Of a DNA stretch of 64,000 nucleotides, positions 1 through 12,094 are shown piece by piece. Under the pieces are notes generated by a model. The model searched no databases. It was not told the origin of the DNA and was given only the letters and a program-made list of their open reading frames with translations. Position numbers and translations under genes: made by a program. The DNA lies in NCBI GenBank assembly GCA_034638255.1, contig JAWPGT010000035.1, positions 1 through 64,000 on the forward strand. Direction: 5' to 3'. Every line of letters starts with the position of its first letter. The first letter of the stretch is position 1. This DNA comes from Coprinus comatus. Taxonomy: Eukaryota > Basidiomycota > Agaricomycetes > Agaricales > Agaricaceae.

Positions 1-182
1 TTTATCAAATATCATAGTGGCGTGTGTGAGTATACTTATATTTGGGTTGCAACCTCTCATGGTCATAGGGTACGTACATGGGTGATTGACATGCATCAAT
101 CACTTAAAAGAAGAGCTACTCCGCCTGCCTTCTAAACTTTCACCGCACCCGTTCTCTCACTGCCAGTAATCAACATTCAAGG

Positions 183-1632
183 ATGGCTCAGATATCAAAC
201 CTTGACCCGACTCTCACGTAAGTTGTTCGCCTCACTTCGTCATTCAGCACTCAGCATTCATAAACTGAATAAATTCGAACCAGGGCAGGACCTCTTGTAT
301 GTTAATGCTTAACTAACTAAGGTTTCTTAAATCTGAGCGACTCTTATCTATCAGTTAGTTGGGATGGTGTTAAACTGGTGGCTATATGGCATTTTATGTG
401 TCCAATACTGTTCGTTGGTCGGGGATCTCAGAACTCATAGGGAAACTTACTCATGTAAATGAATTCTGCGATAGATCTATACATTTCGAAGGGAACTAAG
501 GACGAGACAAGGCTCTTAAAGTTCATAGGTAAGAAGTATCGTATACTTGCTTTCTAAATTTTGCTGACGTTTGGCAGTCCATTGCATCTTTGTATTGGAC
601 ACTGCGCAAACATGCTTGATGATGGAGGACGGTTTCTATTGGTTTATTTACAATCACCCCGTAACTTCCGATCTCCATTTCGCCGCACTGGACATAATCC
701 TAATCGATAACATCATTTCATTCACGGTTCAGTTGGTATATTGCTGGAGGATTTTTATATTGAGTGGGTGGAAAAGTGTTCCTTTTTTCATAGCTTTCGT
801 ATGTCACGTTCCAACTTGTGACAAGTTTGGCCTTTTGAAGTTGATAAAAGTCCCTGGGACTTCATTGTAGTGTGCATTTGGTGCATTTGGAAGTGGGATA
901 TTTGTCACAGCGGTGGTTAGTTTATTCCTTCATTAATTATGATTGTTGCTTGTCACTAAGCATAGGTATATAATACCAGAATTACATAGGCCGTAATCTT
1001 TCCACTTTTAAACCAGAGTTCCGTGCTGGTGTGAAGGTATGTGTTACTTTTAGGTTTTTTTTCCAATCACTAAGTAACTCCGAACTACCCTTGGTTGAAA
1101 GATCTGGCTGGGTACGAGCGCAGTCACTGATTTATTAATCGCTGCTGTTACAAGCTTTCTGGTGTGTCATTTTCCTGTCAAAAGATCTGCCCTCTCAATA
1201 CTAAAAGAAAATACAACAGTTAGTTCGTATGAACAAACGTAGAGTTGATTCAAGTGGACAAATGGGAACAATCCTCATGCGACTGCTAATTCTGGTATTA
1301 GAGACAAATCTTGTAACCGGTAGGTTCCTGTAGGACAGCCCCGCCTTATCGTTTCACAGGGACTAAAACGTTATACAAGCTATTGTTGCATTAGAATGTG
1401 TGATTGTATCTTCCATCAGTTCTCTTGCTATTCCAGTACGTTCCTTTTTGACTATCTATATTGTCTGTATGGATTATAACTGTTTTATTAATATCTAGAC
1501 GACTACAATAATCAGCGACACCATTACTACGACCATAAATCCACAGGAGCTGATGAAACGAACTCAATGTCGAACTACAATATTCCTCCCACATCTTCTG
1601 AAAGGGAACTTGGTCCAATAATTTTTGCTTGA
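183..1632 (+). pseudogene. DUF6534-family polytopic membrane protein gene, probably damaged at the 3' end
   Basis: This is a multi-exon gene of the Agaricomycete DUF6534 family; the family is predicted to be 7TM-like and its function is unknown. Exon 1 begins MAQISNLDPTLT before GTAAGT. Later exons give LVGMVLNWWLYGILCVQYC, IFVLDTAQTCLMMEDGFYWF with a following segment ending VQLVYCWRI, AVTDLLIAAVTSFL, and MRLLILVLETNLVTG, which is the DUF6534 core (Asp-Leu-Leu-Ile-Ala followed by the arginine/leucine helix ending ETN..TG). The last part, around 1380-1632, should read like the paralog tail NCFMILLNQRHNYR. Here NCFINI runs into a TAG and the motif resumes in another frame as NNQRHHYYDHK, so a small indel is likely. 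A 3' intron that hides this is the alternative. It is convergent with the DUF6533 gene that ends at 1758. The family call is firm; intactness is doubtful. Confidence 0.7.
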
Positions 1633-1757
1633 TTGATCATCAAATTCGTAAAATTGTATTATAAGAACAATCAGAACTGACGCTGTCCATTATAAATAAT
1701 ATGATCCAATGTAGCTATCTCAATATACATTAATTGATAATTGGCGGGGATACAGGC

Positions 1758-3459
1758 TTAAGAACTGTAATACTCCACTGAGTCATCATCGTATATAAGC
1801 TTGGGACCCGTTGGCTCATAAGACTCATAGCCATTGTCCATGTCACCCTTGTACTCCCTGATATGAAGCAGAACACGACATGATAGGACTGAATGAAGGT
1901 TACGTTCCATACTGATAGAAGTAAGACGATCAGACGGAGTACCACAGTAACTTGAATGATAATATGCATACGCGATTAAGAGACTTAACAAGTCGGTCTG
2001 TATTATCCGCATCAGGGATGATGAGCGAGTGGTAAGCCAATACTCTAGATACTTAAAAAAGAAAGGAGGAATACACACCGGAAGTAGGAGAATGATGATT
2101 ATGTTGAGGAGAGAAAGACCTAGAGAAGGATAATGAACGTCACTGGAGAGTTGGTTTCTTTATCATAATAACTTAGTCCCACCAAATATGAATATGTAGT
2201 AAACAATTCCTAGTAAATTTCAGATTATCACCAGTCATCTAGGCCTCTTTTAGGGAAAAGTACCTTCAGTGTAGATTAATGTAATAAGTGACAATGTTTT
2301 ATAGTCATAATATGGATGCTGAACTGTATAATGATTTAGTCACAGAAATGTGATAGTAATAAGTTTTCATCCACTGCTACTTACGTACTCTCAACCCTCG
2401 TATGACCATAAATGAAAGAATCACTACACCGTATTGAACATTTTCAACAGCCGGATCAACATTATGTTGTAGAACTTAACTTCACCTCCATGATATACCA
2501 TGAGAATGGCGTAGCAGGCGACAATGAGCTCACTAGGTCCCACTGCATAACATCCAATGAATTGTGGCAATGGTGACGTTCGATCTATCGGAGTTGGGAA
2601 GAATTAATATCAAACGCAATGGTCTAGAGGTACTCACAATCAGCGAGTTTTATATAAATACCCATCAAGGTCATTTCTGATATAACTACTAATGCAAACA
2701 TGCTCGAGAGTACAAATGCCATTCCCTTCCCATTATCCCAAATGGCCCAGGTTCTAAGTGTCAGAATAACTGAAGAGGTTCAATAGTGGAAAACGTGTCA
2801 ATCAGTGAGCCAAAGCTTGGACGCATTACTGACCTTCCCCGATAGCTATACCAATGATGAACATGCCTATCACAATAAATCGAAGTAGACCTGTGGGTAA
2901 AAGGGACCAACCCAAACAAAATCGGCTCTACTTACATGCAACATATTGATACGTGCTTTTACATACAGAATACGGCAACGTGTTACCAAACTGCGCTTGA
3001 ATGGTGTTTAGTCTTTGCCTAATACATCCCGGAGGGGTCGAGAAGTCCTCACTAACAGTAAAGGCCAACAGACCCGTCTACGAAGGGAAGGTACCTTGCC
3101 AGAAGGTACAAGATATTCATATGATTCCAATTTTTCGCTTGCCAAACTAGCGAAACCTCCATATCTAACGTCAAAATCCAGTCGAATACCTGCCTCCCAC
3201 TGTATGTCAGCTTCGTTACATATAAATACGTCAATTGCTCACCAGGATGGTGAAAGCAGCAACTTAATATGATGGTTAGTAGCATACTAGTTCAATATAG
3301 TTACGGGAATACACAAACCATTACAATACTGCGAGTATCATTGAGAATTTTAGATATATATATATCGAATCAAGATATTCCAAGACTTACGTTGACCTGG
3401 CGAAAGTGATTAATGCCAGACTCGAGCCCATGAAGTACTTGGCCCAGGAGAGGTAGCAT
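1758..3459 (-). CDS. DUF6533-family polytopic membrane protein
   Basis: This is a multi-exon gene read from ATG at 3459 (MLPLLGQVLHGLESG...QVN before GTAAGT). A 10-nt microexon (TATTGTAATG as read on the minus strand, 3319-3328) follows. The DUF6533 core is VFDWILTLDMEVSLVW then NILYLLARYLPFVD (about 3060-3200). Further exons give MFIIGIAIGEG, ILTLRTWAIWDNGKGMAFVL, IGCYAVGPSELIVACYAILM, VILSFMVIRGLR and GLSLLNIIIILLLP. The last exon begins SMERNLHSVLSCRVLLHIRE and ends at a TAA near 1758. The helices predict about seven membrane spans. Function is unknown; a sensory or GPCR-like role is only a guess from topology. It is convergent with the DUF6534 gene to its left and divergent from the one at 4902. 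Confidence 0.82.
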
Positions 3460-4901
3460 TATTGTTGTAATAGTGTGTAGTCTAGTACCACAGGCGATTT
3501 TATAGTGGACCATAGTCTTGTACGTCCGGGCATCCATTGGTGATCAGGCGAGGGGGTTGTCATGGTTGAGTGATTTAATCTCACTAATGCTGCTTACTAC
3601 CATTGAGTACGGAGTTCTGAGCCAGTAAAGTCTTGCACACGGCAGATGACTTGGGCTTCTAGGCTAGTTGATTTCAATGGAAGAACTTGTGGTATCGATG
3701 GTTATAATTCTTTCTCACCTCAAAACACAACGACGTCGGGGTTGGGTAAGCGTCGCTCGAAATAGGATGTTCATTACGCCCGAACAAGTGATAAAGAGAC
3801 GTACGAGCTCAAGCACCAAGAAAAAAACCGTCAGTATGATGAAGTTGAAAGAAAGAAATTGTCCGCCGAGACATTGGTGTTCTCTGGTAAATTGTCGTTT
3901 GTAGATCTGAATCAATGATGCATGATGACATCGTGATACTCCATACCGTCACCTTCGATGTATGTTGTTTTGTCGACCAGTTCTTCAAGGCGAGGCGAGG
4001 ACAAAGATATCAATTAATAACATCGATAATTATCATGTGGATAACAACTGATAATTAAGCAGGGAAAAGTTGTAGATCATGGGTAACATCAAAATACTCA
4101 GAAGCAGAAGTCAGAACCAGATCTTCGAGGCGAGCGTTGATCGGGAGGAAATGAGAACTCACAAGTACTTGCACTGACTATTTGGTCTTGGGAAAAAGAT
4201 GAGTCCATGTTCTATTTTGAAAAAAGAAATGGCCACAAAGTACACAAGCCAAGTCCACCCAAAGAGGTCGTACGGATATTGAGACCGTGTCTGTGCGTTG
4301 CATCCATCCCAGTCTGTTATAGACATCATACATCATGCATCTGTATCATTTTTACGTTGTCAATCTCTCAACTCTTGACATTCAACGTTCCGAGTCCATT
4401 TTTGGTCAACTGAGACTATCTGGGTGAACAGTATATATATTACTATCATGAAGTCACTCATCATTATGTGGTTCAATACCAAAGTACCACCCAAGGATAA
4501 ATTGTAGCTATGTTAGATACTAAGAAACTACTTTTTTATAATTTTAAATCCATATGCTACGGGAAGCACTAGTCATTTAGTTAAAGAGTGGGCTAACCTA
4601 CTATTAATACCTAATCATAGTATTAATAAAGTGCTATCGATCATCATCGACAATCAGTGGCTTTAACAGACAACTCTAGATAACATACTCTCGAATAGCA
4701 GTAACCGTTTTATTTATCCCCAAAGCTGGAAGCATCTACCGTATATCAACGTAAAGTTTAACTCCATTGATCATCATGAAGTTTAACCTTGCTATATCGC
4801 TTCTCTGGTTCATTCTCTATTTGGATGTAAAATTTTTGGATAAAAGGACGTTTACGACCCAAGGCACCTACTAGGTAACTTACTGCAACCTTCGAGCAAC
4901 C
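3460..4901. other. intergenic region, no gene recognised
   Basis: This is the divergent 5' space between a DUF6533 gene (-) and a DUF6534 gene (+). It holds only short ORFs (for example around 3668-3915 on both strands and 4207-4413) with no recognisable family and no sign of splicing. A short direct repeat (aaagtttaac, about 17 bp apart) lies near 4750. I see no RNA gene or repeat family. Confidence 0.55.
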
Positions 4902-6561
4902 ATGCCTGTAACAATCACTGTCCCTGATAACATTTCCGTTCAGTAAGTCATACGCCTTTATATTCCTTTAAAGATAAAACATGAACTTCGAACTCTAGTG
5001 CTGGTCCCATTGTAAGTATCACAAACGATTTGTAAAAACATGCTATGTGACATCACGCCAGTTTATTGGGACCGTACTTAACTGGTGGCTGTATGGCATA
5101 TTATGCGTTCAGTATTGTTCGTCACGTGATATCTACTCCAAAGTATTAAGGTACTGAGTACAACATAGATTTGTACCTTAAGAACGCGGAGAAACAAGAG
5201 CGAAAGATACTCAAGATCATAGGTAGCACTTTTTGCTCAATCATGGTCGCATGGCTCGCATCCTTCTTACTTCAGTTTTAACAGTCCATTCGATCTTTGT
5301 CCTTGATACGTTCCAAACATTTTTCATGATGGAGGATTCCTTTTATTGGTTTGTATACAACTTTGGGAATGCCAACAAGTTGAACGAGTTCCACTGGTCT
5401 GCAGTAAATATGGCCTTGGTCGATGCTGTTATTGCTTTAGCTGTTCAACTTGTGTATTGCTGGAGAATTAACCGGCTGGGTGGCTGGAGAATAGTTCCAG
5501 GATTCATATGCTTGGTACGTGCGCACTGAGTGACTTCTAACTATTAGCCATACGGTCATTGACGACAGCCGTAGACATCTTTACTCGCCTTTGGTAGTGG
5601 ATTATTCATAACAGTGATGGTAAATGCTTCCTATTACTGTTCTTTATCCAGTGGTTGTCACTGACGAATACCAGGACTTGCGGTTCCCTTCAGACGTGGC
5701 ATTCAATCCTTCTTACTTTGTTGGGGTTATGGTGAGAAGTCATCTCGAGGAAATATGAACCAAACCAAAATTAACTACCGCTCATAATTCGGATAGACTT
5801 GGATGTTCCCGAGTGCGGGCGCCGATATTATGATTGCTGCGAGTACGAGCTATTTGGTATTACCCTCTTTCCTTCCTCGTAGTTTGATCTGTGATTGCGA
5901 CTAACCCGCACCACACAGTTATTAAAGATGTATAAGGACAAGAGTAGCCCATCTTTGATGAAGAGGCTTATGCGTTTGCTTACCCTAACGCTGGAAACTA
6001 ATGCAGTCACCGGTGAGAAGTTATTGTTCTGTGGGATAGAATTTTCACATCCTCACAAGTCAACTCATTCAATTGCACAGCCGCTGTCGCCGTTATGATT
6101 GTAGTCATTTACTATATTCCATCAGTGGAACCTCCTGTAAGTCATACTATTTTCCGATGTCCGATAAACATTCAAGTTGATTATTGCAACAAAGGCAACA
6201 AAAATATATTTAACAGGGTAAGTTGGACAGTATGATCACTTCTAGTACTCATACTAACCAATGATGACACGAAATCAGAGGCTATGTTTTAGGGAAATTG
6301 TGGGTTTATTCCTGGTATCAGTCTCATTCCTCACCTCAGTTTGCCAATAGATACAGCAACTGCTTTATGATCCTGTTAAATCAACGTCACAATTATCGTG
6401 AGGAGAAGTCAAGTGTTGTTCAAAGCTCAGAAGAAGGTGTCCACGATCTGCATTTTTCAACCGCCGTTAGCGCGATGTCCTTTTCTGACCAGGCAAACTT
6501 AGCACAAGAAACTTTGGTACATTCTAAAAATAGAAACGGGAAGGAGGGTTTACTTAAGTGA
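4902..6561 (+). CDS. DUF6534-family polytopic membrane protein
   Basis: This gene has about ten exons and begins MPVTITVPDNISVQ before GTAAGT, a start shared with the paralogs that begin at 9014 and 27245. Spliced segments in order: IGTVLNWWLYGILCVQYC, DLYLKNAEKQERKILKII, HSIFVLDTFQTFFMMEDSFY (about 5282) to VQLVYCWRINRLGGW, TWMFPSAGADIMIAASTSYL, LLKMYKDKSSPSLMKRLMRL with LTLETNAVT (the DUF6534 core at about 5927-6010), AVMIVVIYYIPSVEPP, and a cytosolic tail GYVLGK then NCFMILLNQRHNYREEK, ending at the TGA near 6561. No frame break was seen. The Asp-(Leu/Ile)-Met-Ile-Ala motif and the ETNAVT motif are the best family marks. Function is unknown. Confidence 0.85.
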
Positions 6562-7193
6562 TCATTGGGTTGGGGGCTGGAAGTATAGCAGTCATGGTAT
6601 TGGTCAAGTTTTGTGTGAATTGAGATGACATCTGCATGATGTTCTAGTATCTATGTATTTTCGTCCCATTTATTTGTTACCGAGAGATTAAAGTTTTCTG
6701 TCAATTATGTGCATCAACTTGGAACATCAGAGAACAAAGCGATCAGCGAACCCATTGTTATTAAAGTAATGCAGATAACCCGTACCAGAGTATTTGCCGA
6801 ACTATCATTCACACTCCATTCGTATCAGTCAGATATACATAGCTTAGTATATCGAGAATGATGCAACAGTGTGAATTTAGTCGCTCCGGCTTGGTTTCAA
6901 CATCAGCGCCAGATCTCGCGGGAAAAGGTTTGAAATTAGAAATCGCTTACCTCCTTCCTCGAGTACAGATTGAGCTTAAAATACACCTAGGACGGAGGTT
7001 GCCAGACCTTCCCAGCATATTCTGATTAGCACAAGTGTGTGCTGCTTCAACTGTATATGACGAACGAAAAAGTGAGTGCAAAAACTTGCACGAGTACTAT
7101 ACTCACGGGAAATTTCTAATCAATATTTTTCCAAGCATATTCACTTCTGTCAGACATTTGTTATGTTGGGGAAGGGGTCAGTAAAATCATGAT
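6562..7193. other. convergent 3' space, no gene seen
   Basis: This AT-rich stretch lies between the 3' end of the plus-strand DUF6534 gene and the tRNA-Ser gene. No coding exon or repeat was recognised in it. Confidence 0.5.
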
Positions 7194-7198
7194 AAAAA
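7194..7198 (-). terminator. RNA polymerase III terminator of tRNA-Ser
   Basis: Five T residues on the minus strand begin two bases after the discriminator base of the tRNA-Ser gene. This is the usual pol III stop signal. Confidence 0.8.
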
Positions 7199-7199
7199 G

Positions 7200-7296
7200 C
7201 GTCACCTGAGCGATTCGAACACTCGCGGTCAAAGACCAACCGCTTACGATACTATGAGGTAGCAGGCGATCCCGTTAACCACTCCGGCAAAGTGAC
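7200..7296 (-). tRNA. tRNA-Ser (anticodon GCU) with a 15-nt intron
   Basis: On the minus strand the seven-base acceptor GTCACTT pairs with AGGTGAC, with one G-T pair. The D arm contains CCGGAGTGGTTAACGGG, an A-box-like block. The anticodon stem ATCGC pairs with GCGGT around the loop CTGCTAA, which gives anticodon GCT. A 15-nt insert (CCTCATAGTATCGTA) sits directly 3' of position 37, the canonical place for a nuclear tRNA intron. A long variable arm (GGTC..GACC) and the T arm GAGTG-TTCGAAT-CGCTC complete a class II tRNA of 82 nt after splicing. A T5 terminator follows. The gene lies between two convergent DUF6534 genes. Confidence 0.93.
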
Positions 7297-7430
7297 GTTG
7301 TAATGGTTCCTGTCTTGTAACATGAGGCCACACTGGCCTCTGAGCATGTCTTGAATGAGCGAATTAACGAGGGCCCTATTATACAGGACTAAGAAACTAT
7401 TTAAGTTGTCTTAAACGACTTCGGGATCCG

Positions 7431-9014
7431 TTAAATTGATGCTTCCTCGTCACTCTTCTTGTCACTTTGGTTTGCAACAATCGTCTCTCGTCCTGCTCCT
7501 GATGTGTTGTCACTCTGTATGCCGTTATCATGATAGCATTCCCACTGGTTGAGTAGAAGCATGAAACAGTTGCTGTATCTGTTTGAGAATATTGAGTTAG
7601 GACAGGCGCTACAAAGAATGTCCGGTCTAGAATTGACTTACAATTTTCCGAGAACGTAACCACTGTGGATTGGAACAGGGGTAAGAAAAAATGAGCTTTC
7701 AAGCTGGGATAGGGAAACTCACCCAGATAGATATATTTTCGTGCGCTTTAGTTTTATTTTCGCATTAGTATCATGACGAAGAGATATCATATTAAATGGA
7801 TGCTTACTGGAGCAGCAATCGATTTGGTGAAGTAAAGAGCCACAATGGTAATTGCAACAGCAGCTAAAACAAGAATGTGTTAATAATGCACAAGTCGAAA
7901 ACGGGGTAAGGAAGTTCGTACAGGTAATAGCGTTGGTTTCGATGGTGAGTATAAGAATACGCATGATCTTTCTACTAATAGCTTTGGCTGGTCGGCCCTT
8001 TGCCATTCTTAATAACTAAACATGGCCAATTAACTTTTCCAGAGCTCGGTGAAATATGATTCAAGCTCACCAAGTAACCAGTTGCAATAGCAATGATGAC
8101 ATCCGTAACGGCACTTGAAAGTAGCCAGACCTTCCAGCATTTATCAGTGAAATGGTAAGGTACTCTGAATGGAACAAACTTACAATAACACCAATGCGGA
8201 AATCTGACCGGAATCCAACTGATGACGTGAACTTAATATCCTGTGGGAAGATGTTCAGTGCATAATTCCTGGAGGACTCTGGAAGACACCTACCGCTGCA
8301 GCAATAAATATCCCGCTGCCGCACCCAAGCAAGGAGCCCTATGGTATTGGTATTAGAAAGAACAGAATAATGTTTCGAGTAGAATGCAAATCATACCAGA
8401 AGGCAGATCCCAGGAATGAGTTTCCATCCACTCAAATGATTAATTCTCCAAACGTAGACTAATTGAACAATGAATGCGATGATAGCATCCATAAGCGCCA
8501 TACTGATCGCGGAGTAGTGGAACTCGCTCAGTCTGCGGAAGTCGCCATAATTATACACAAACCAATAGAAAGCATCTTCCATCATTAAAAACGTTTGAAA
8601 GGCATCCAAAATGAAGACAATGTGAACTACGAAAGACAAAAGTGATAAATATCAAAGTGATAATCCAATGCTAGTAGATTTTTCGCTTACCAACAGCCTT
8701 GATTACTTTACTCTCGTTCTTGGTCTTCGTTAGGTAAAGATCTGGAGACACAATCAGTTACTGCTAATCGTCATTATGATATGCACCACACACAATATTG
8801 GACACATAATATTCCAAACAACCACCAATTGAGGACAATGCCTATGAGCTACAGATAATGCACTTATCAGCAGAGTAGATAGGAATAAAGGAGAGGACAG
8901 ACAAGAGGCCCAGCACTAGAATCGACGCTTCTTGTTAACGATAATTTTATGAGATGGTATAGAGATGACTTACTGTAGGGAGATATTATCAGGTACAGTA
9001 ACAGTCGTAGGCAT
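7431..9014 (-). CDS. DUF6534-family polytopic membrane protein
   Basis: The start is at 9014: MPTTVTVPDNISLQ before GTAAGT, closely matching the starts at 4902 and 27245. The central exon (about 8391-8615) reads IVFILDAFQTFLMMEDAFYW, then FHYSAISMALMDAIIAFIVQ and LVYVWRINHLSGWKLIPG. Downstream exons give SAVTDVIIAIATGYL (about 8067-8110), KIMRILILTIETNAIT (about 7920-7970) and the tail YSNCFMLLLNQWECYHDNG, which ends ...KKSDEEASI and TAA at 7431-7433. All segments that mark the family are present without an obvious break. The predicted protein is polytopic, with a short acidic/serine-rich tail. Function is unknown. Confidence 0.82.
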
Positions 9015-9885
9015 GTCAAAGGCGCGTCGAAGTCCTGTCACATTCTGGAAAAAGTTTAGTTCTTATATAAGAGCTGTCCACGCCCGTATAACGGTAAATA
9101 GAAGAGAAGTGACCTGGTGAGAATTACAGGCACAGGTTTACCATCAATATTACATCAATAATCTCTAAAAGCCCGTGAAAGACGCTCCAAGCCTCTATGC
9201 TTTATTGACGAACTGAGATGATTTGTTGTGTAATACCAAGGAGAAGATTTAAACGGGACTTCTATCTGTGAAGTTTGCCCTGATAATCAACGGCAACCGA
9301 TGGTGTACAACAAAATAGGTTCCAATAATATATATTTGACTCACCTGGTCATTGGGCACTAGAGAAGCCGTGATGCACGATGAGTGCCGAGGTCACAGCT
9401 GTATTCGACCATTGAGTATAGTTGGTAGGAGGTTCTTTTTTACGATCAAGCCGCGGCTTATTCTAACATTGTTAACTAATGAGGTGAGTTATTATGCAAA
9501 TATAGACCGCATCAAACACTTCAGCGACCCGTCGTCAATAGTGGAAAGTTAACATGAACGCTCTTACTAGGAAATTTCCTTAGATCTCTAGAATGGACAG
9601 CACCGAATCAGTGAAAGTACTATTTTAATCACTGGTGCACTAGTAACTCAGGCCCCCGGAGGAATCTATACAATAAAAATATGATGGATGTGAAGTTAAC
9701 TTACTCATCCTTGGAGATGAGATCCCGAGTGTTCGTTGTACATCATACATGTCGTCTGTATGTTGAACATTTAAACTCCGATGAATGATGGGCCCCTCCA
9801 ATGCTAACAGCATCAAATAAATCTAATCCCAAAGTAAATAACTCTCTACTAAATTAAATACTTGTACTTGCTAAAGCTTTGTTCA
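9015..9885. other. divergent intergenic region, no gene recognised
   Basis: This is the space between the DUF6534 gene (-) and the coilin-like gene (+). A 66-codon ORF at 9352-9552 has no recognisable motif and no splicing pattern, so I do not call it. No repeat was seen. Confidence 0.5.
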
Positions 9886-11666
9886 ATGCGGATACGCATT
9901 CAAACCATACCACCTCTTCCATTACTAAAGGCATGGTTTGTTCCAAATGACTCCACTCTAAACCGTACGTCCACGTACGAGACGGAAGTATCGGAATCAA
10001 TCTTGGACTTGAAAAAACAGATATGCGAAAGGATTGCATTATTGAGAAAGATTGGAGTGAAAGGAAATGATTTGGATTTGTTGGTTGATGAATTCGAGCT
10101 GCTGGATGATTTCTGCTATAGTGCTGTTGTTAGAGATGGAGATTTGGTTTGTGTCAGAGTAAAGAGAGGCTGGAAACCTACAGGTGAGCTAATGCAACTT
10201 TTAATTGTTATTTGGGGTATCCTAAAGCCGCGTACTAGATGTTGCTGCCCAGAATAGTGAATGCAAGAAGAGAAAACGTGGTGACGATACCCAGAGGAGA
10301 TCTAATAAAAAGCAAAGAATGAAGAATGTCGCGAAAGAAGAAAATAAACCTAAACCTGCAGATAATGATTCTGTTGACAGCGATTCTGGCACTGAAAGTG
10401 ATTCTTCAGATTCATCCTCAAGTTCATCCTCCTCTTGCGCGTCATCTTCATCTTCGTCTTCATCTTCATCTTCATCTTCGTCTTCATCTTCATCTTCGTC
10501 TTCGTCTGCACCTTCAGTAAGACGTTCCAAAATACCCCCCATTCCAAAACCTCAGTTACAATCCCCTCCTGCTGAACCTTTTGTACCACCCGGTCAAGGA
10601 AAATCCACTACTCATTCTCGTAATCAACGTCGTAAACGTCTACGCACAGCACGCGTCTCTTCCCTCCTCCAACCCCCAGAAAATATAATCCTTCCGAAAG
10701 ATTTGTCACAAGTTAATTCCGTGCCCCTTGGAATTCGAATACAAGCGCCTGTTGTGGAAACAACAAGGCCAGATCTGCAGACGAAGCCTTCACAGACGAA
10801 GAATAAGGAGCAGCCCGACGTTATGATGGCCTCACTTGGGAACAAGAACAAGAAGAAGAATTTCAAACAATTTCTTAATGGACCCGTTCCGAAAAAAATA
10901 GTATTCGAAGGAAACGAAGATACAACCGTCTCTCGAGAACGATCACAGCCCGAGTCTTCAGCATCTATGGAACCTCGATATAAACAATTACCTCGGTTGA
11001 TACCACCTTCCGAAGTTCAAGAAAAGGGACAACTACCCCCAAACATGTTCGTTACTAGTGTTGATGTTGAAGCTGATTTATGGACTTCAGTTGGAAAGAA
11101 GAAGAAGAAGAAGAATGATATTCCAGTCGAACGTTACGAATACGATGACTATTCGTATGATGCTACATTCGACGATACCACTGAAGAAAAAATCACTCTG
11201 TCTTATGATCAAGAGGGTGTTGAAGAAGATCATGTCTGTTCAATCTTGGATACTTCATCTTCAACTATGGGATTTGATTGGAACAAGGCTGAACAATCAT
11301 GGAATAACGCCAAAATAATCACCGAGTTTGAGGATTTGAGACCGGGGATGATAATCGGCTGGAAGGTCATTCATCTTTCTCATACACTGAGCAAGCTGAC
11401 TAACATTATTTCTTGTTTGTGAACAGAGTCTCGACTTGAATCCGCAAACCTTCACACCAGAAATGATGCTTATAGCTGCCGAAGTTCTGTCAGCCGTTGC
11501 ACCAGCAGCGATCAAAGTTCAACGTCTCATCAGACCTGTCAATCCCAAGTCAATTTTTTCCGGATTCCTTGCGCCACCTGACTCTGATATGGATGAAGGG
11601 AAACAAGGGGAAACAGAGGATCATGTTTGGGATAATGTGAAAAGCTGTGGATGGAGGTCTTTGTGA
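9886..11666 (+). CDS. coilin-like nuclear body protein
   Basis: Three exons (9886-10183, 10239-11365, 11427-11666) join in frame to about 554 residues. Residues 1-99 begin MRIRIQTIPPLPLLKAWFVP and contain ELLDD and RDGDLVCVRVKR, the coilin N-terminal (ubiquitin-like self-association) domain. A basic stretch KKRKRG follows, and then a run of about 40 residues that is almost all serine (10420-10508). A long disordered basic/acidic middle contains several poly-lysine runs. The C-terminal part DLRPGMIIGWK, then SLDLNPQTFTPEMM across the last intron, matches the Tudor-like coilin C-terminal domain of basidiomycete coilins. Coilin organises Cajal bodies and snRNP assembly. An in-frame TTG lies upstream at 9862, but the ATG at 9886 fits the family N-terminus. 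The first intron acceptor was chosen at 10238 because it restores phase. Confidence 0.82.
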
Positions 11667-12094
11667 TTTTGATATGTGTTCTTAGTAGGATCCTTTGACT
11701 TGGAAATTGGAATGCATACTACTCCGTACTTCTAAGGTGGTTCCTCGCAAACAGAATCATATTCGCATGCCCGCAGTGGAAAACGACATAGTAACAGGGT
11801 CGGACAGGTCACAATGCACCATCATGTACCGTTCATGATTCTTGCAGACTTTAAGCTACTGGGAAAATCCTTGATACCATCGTATCTGTGGAAAGTGATA
11901 ACCTGCTCAACTTTTGCTATTTCTCGTCCTTTTCCCATGTCTGTATGATGAGTACGACCAACGCAGGTCCTGATAATCAATCTCCGGTTTATTTCAGGCA
12001 CAGTTGATAGGGGACGCGGTGCTAATTTTATGGATGTGCTTCTCTAGACTGCTTTAATAGAGAGAAGTCTCATTCAACGAAAGTCAACTCAAAA
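11667..12094. promoter_or_regulatory. 5' region of the first sister DUF6533 gene
   Basis: No gene is seen here. From about 11795 the sequence is clearly similar to the upstream region of the second sister gene. That homologous region is split by the KDZ element into a left part (about 14080-14190) and a right part (from about 23010). The shared blocks include cttgcaga, ctgtgga.ag.gataa and cttttcccatgtctgtatgatga. Confidence 0.6.

Noticed and set aside
10222..10542. Minus-strand ORF with a long Asp-Glu repeat
   Set aside because: It is the antisense of the poly-Ser run of the coilin-like gene; coding evidence (domains, splicing) is only on the plus strand.
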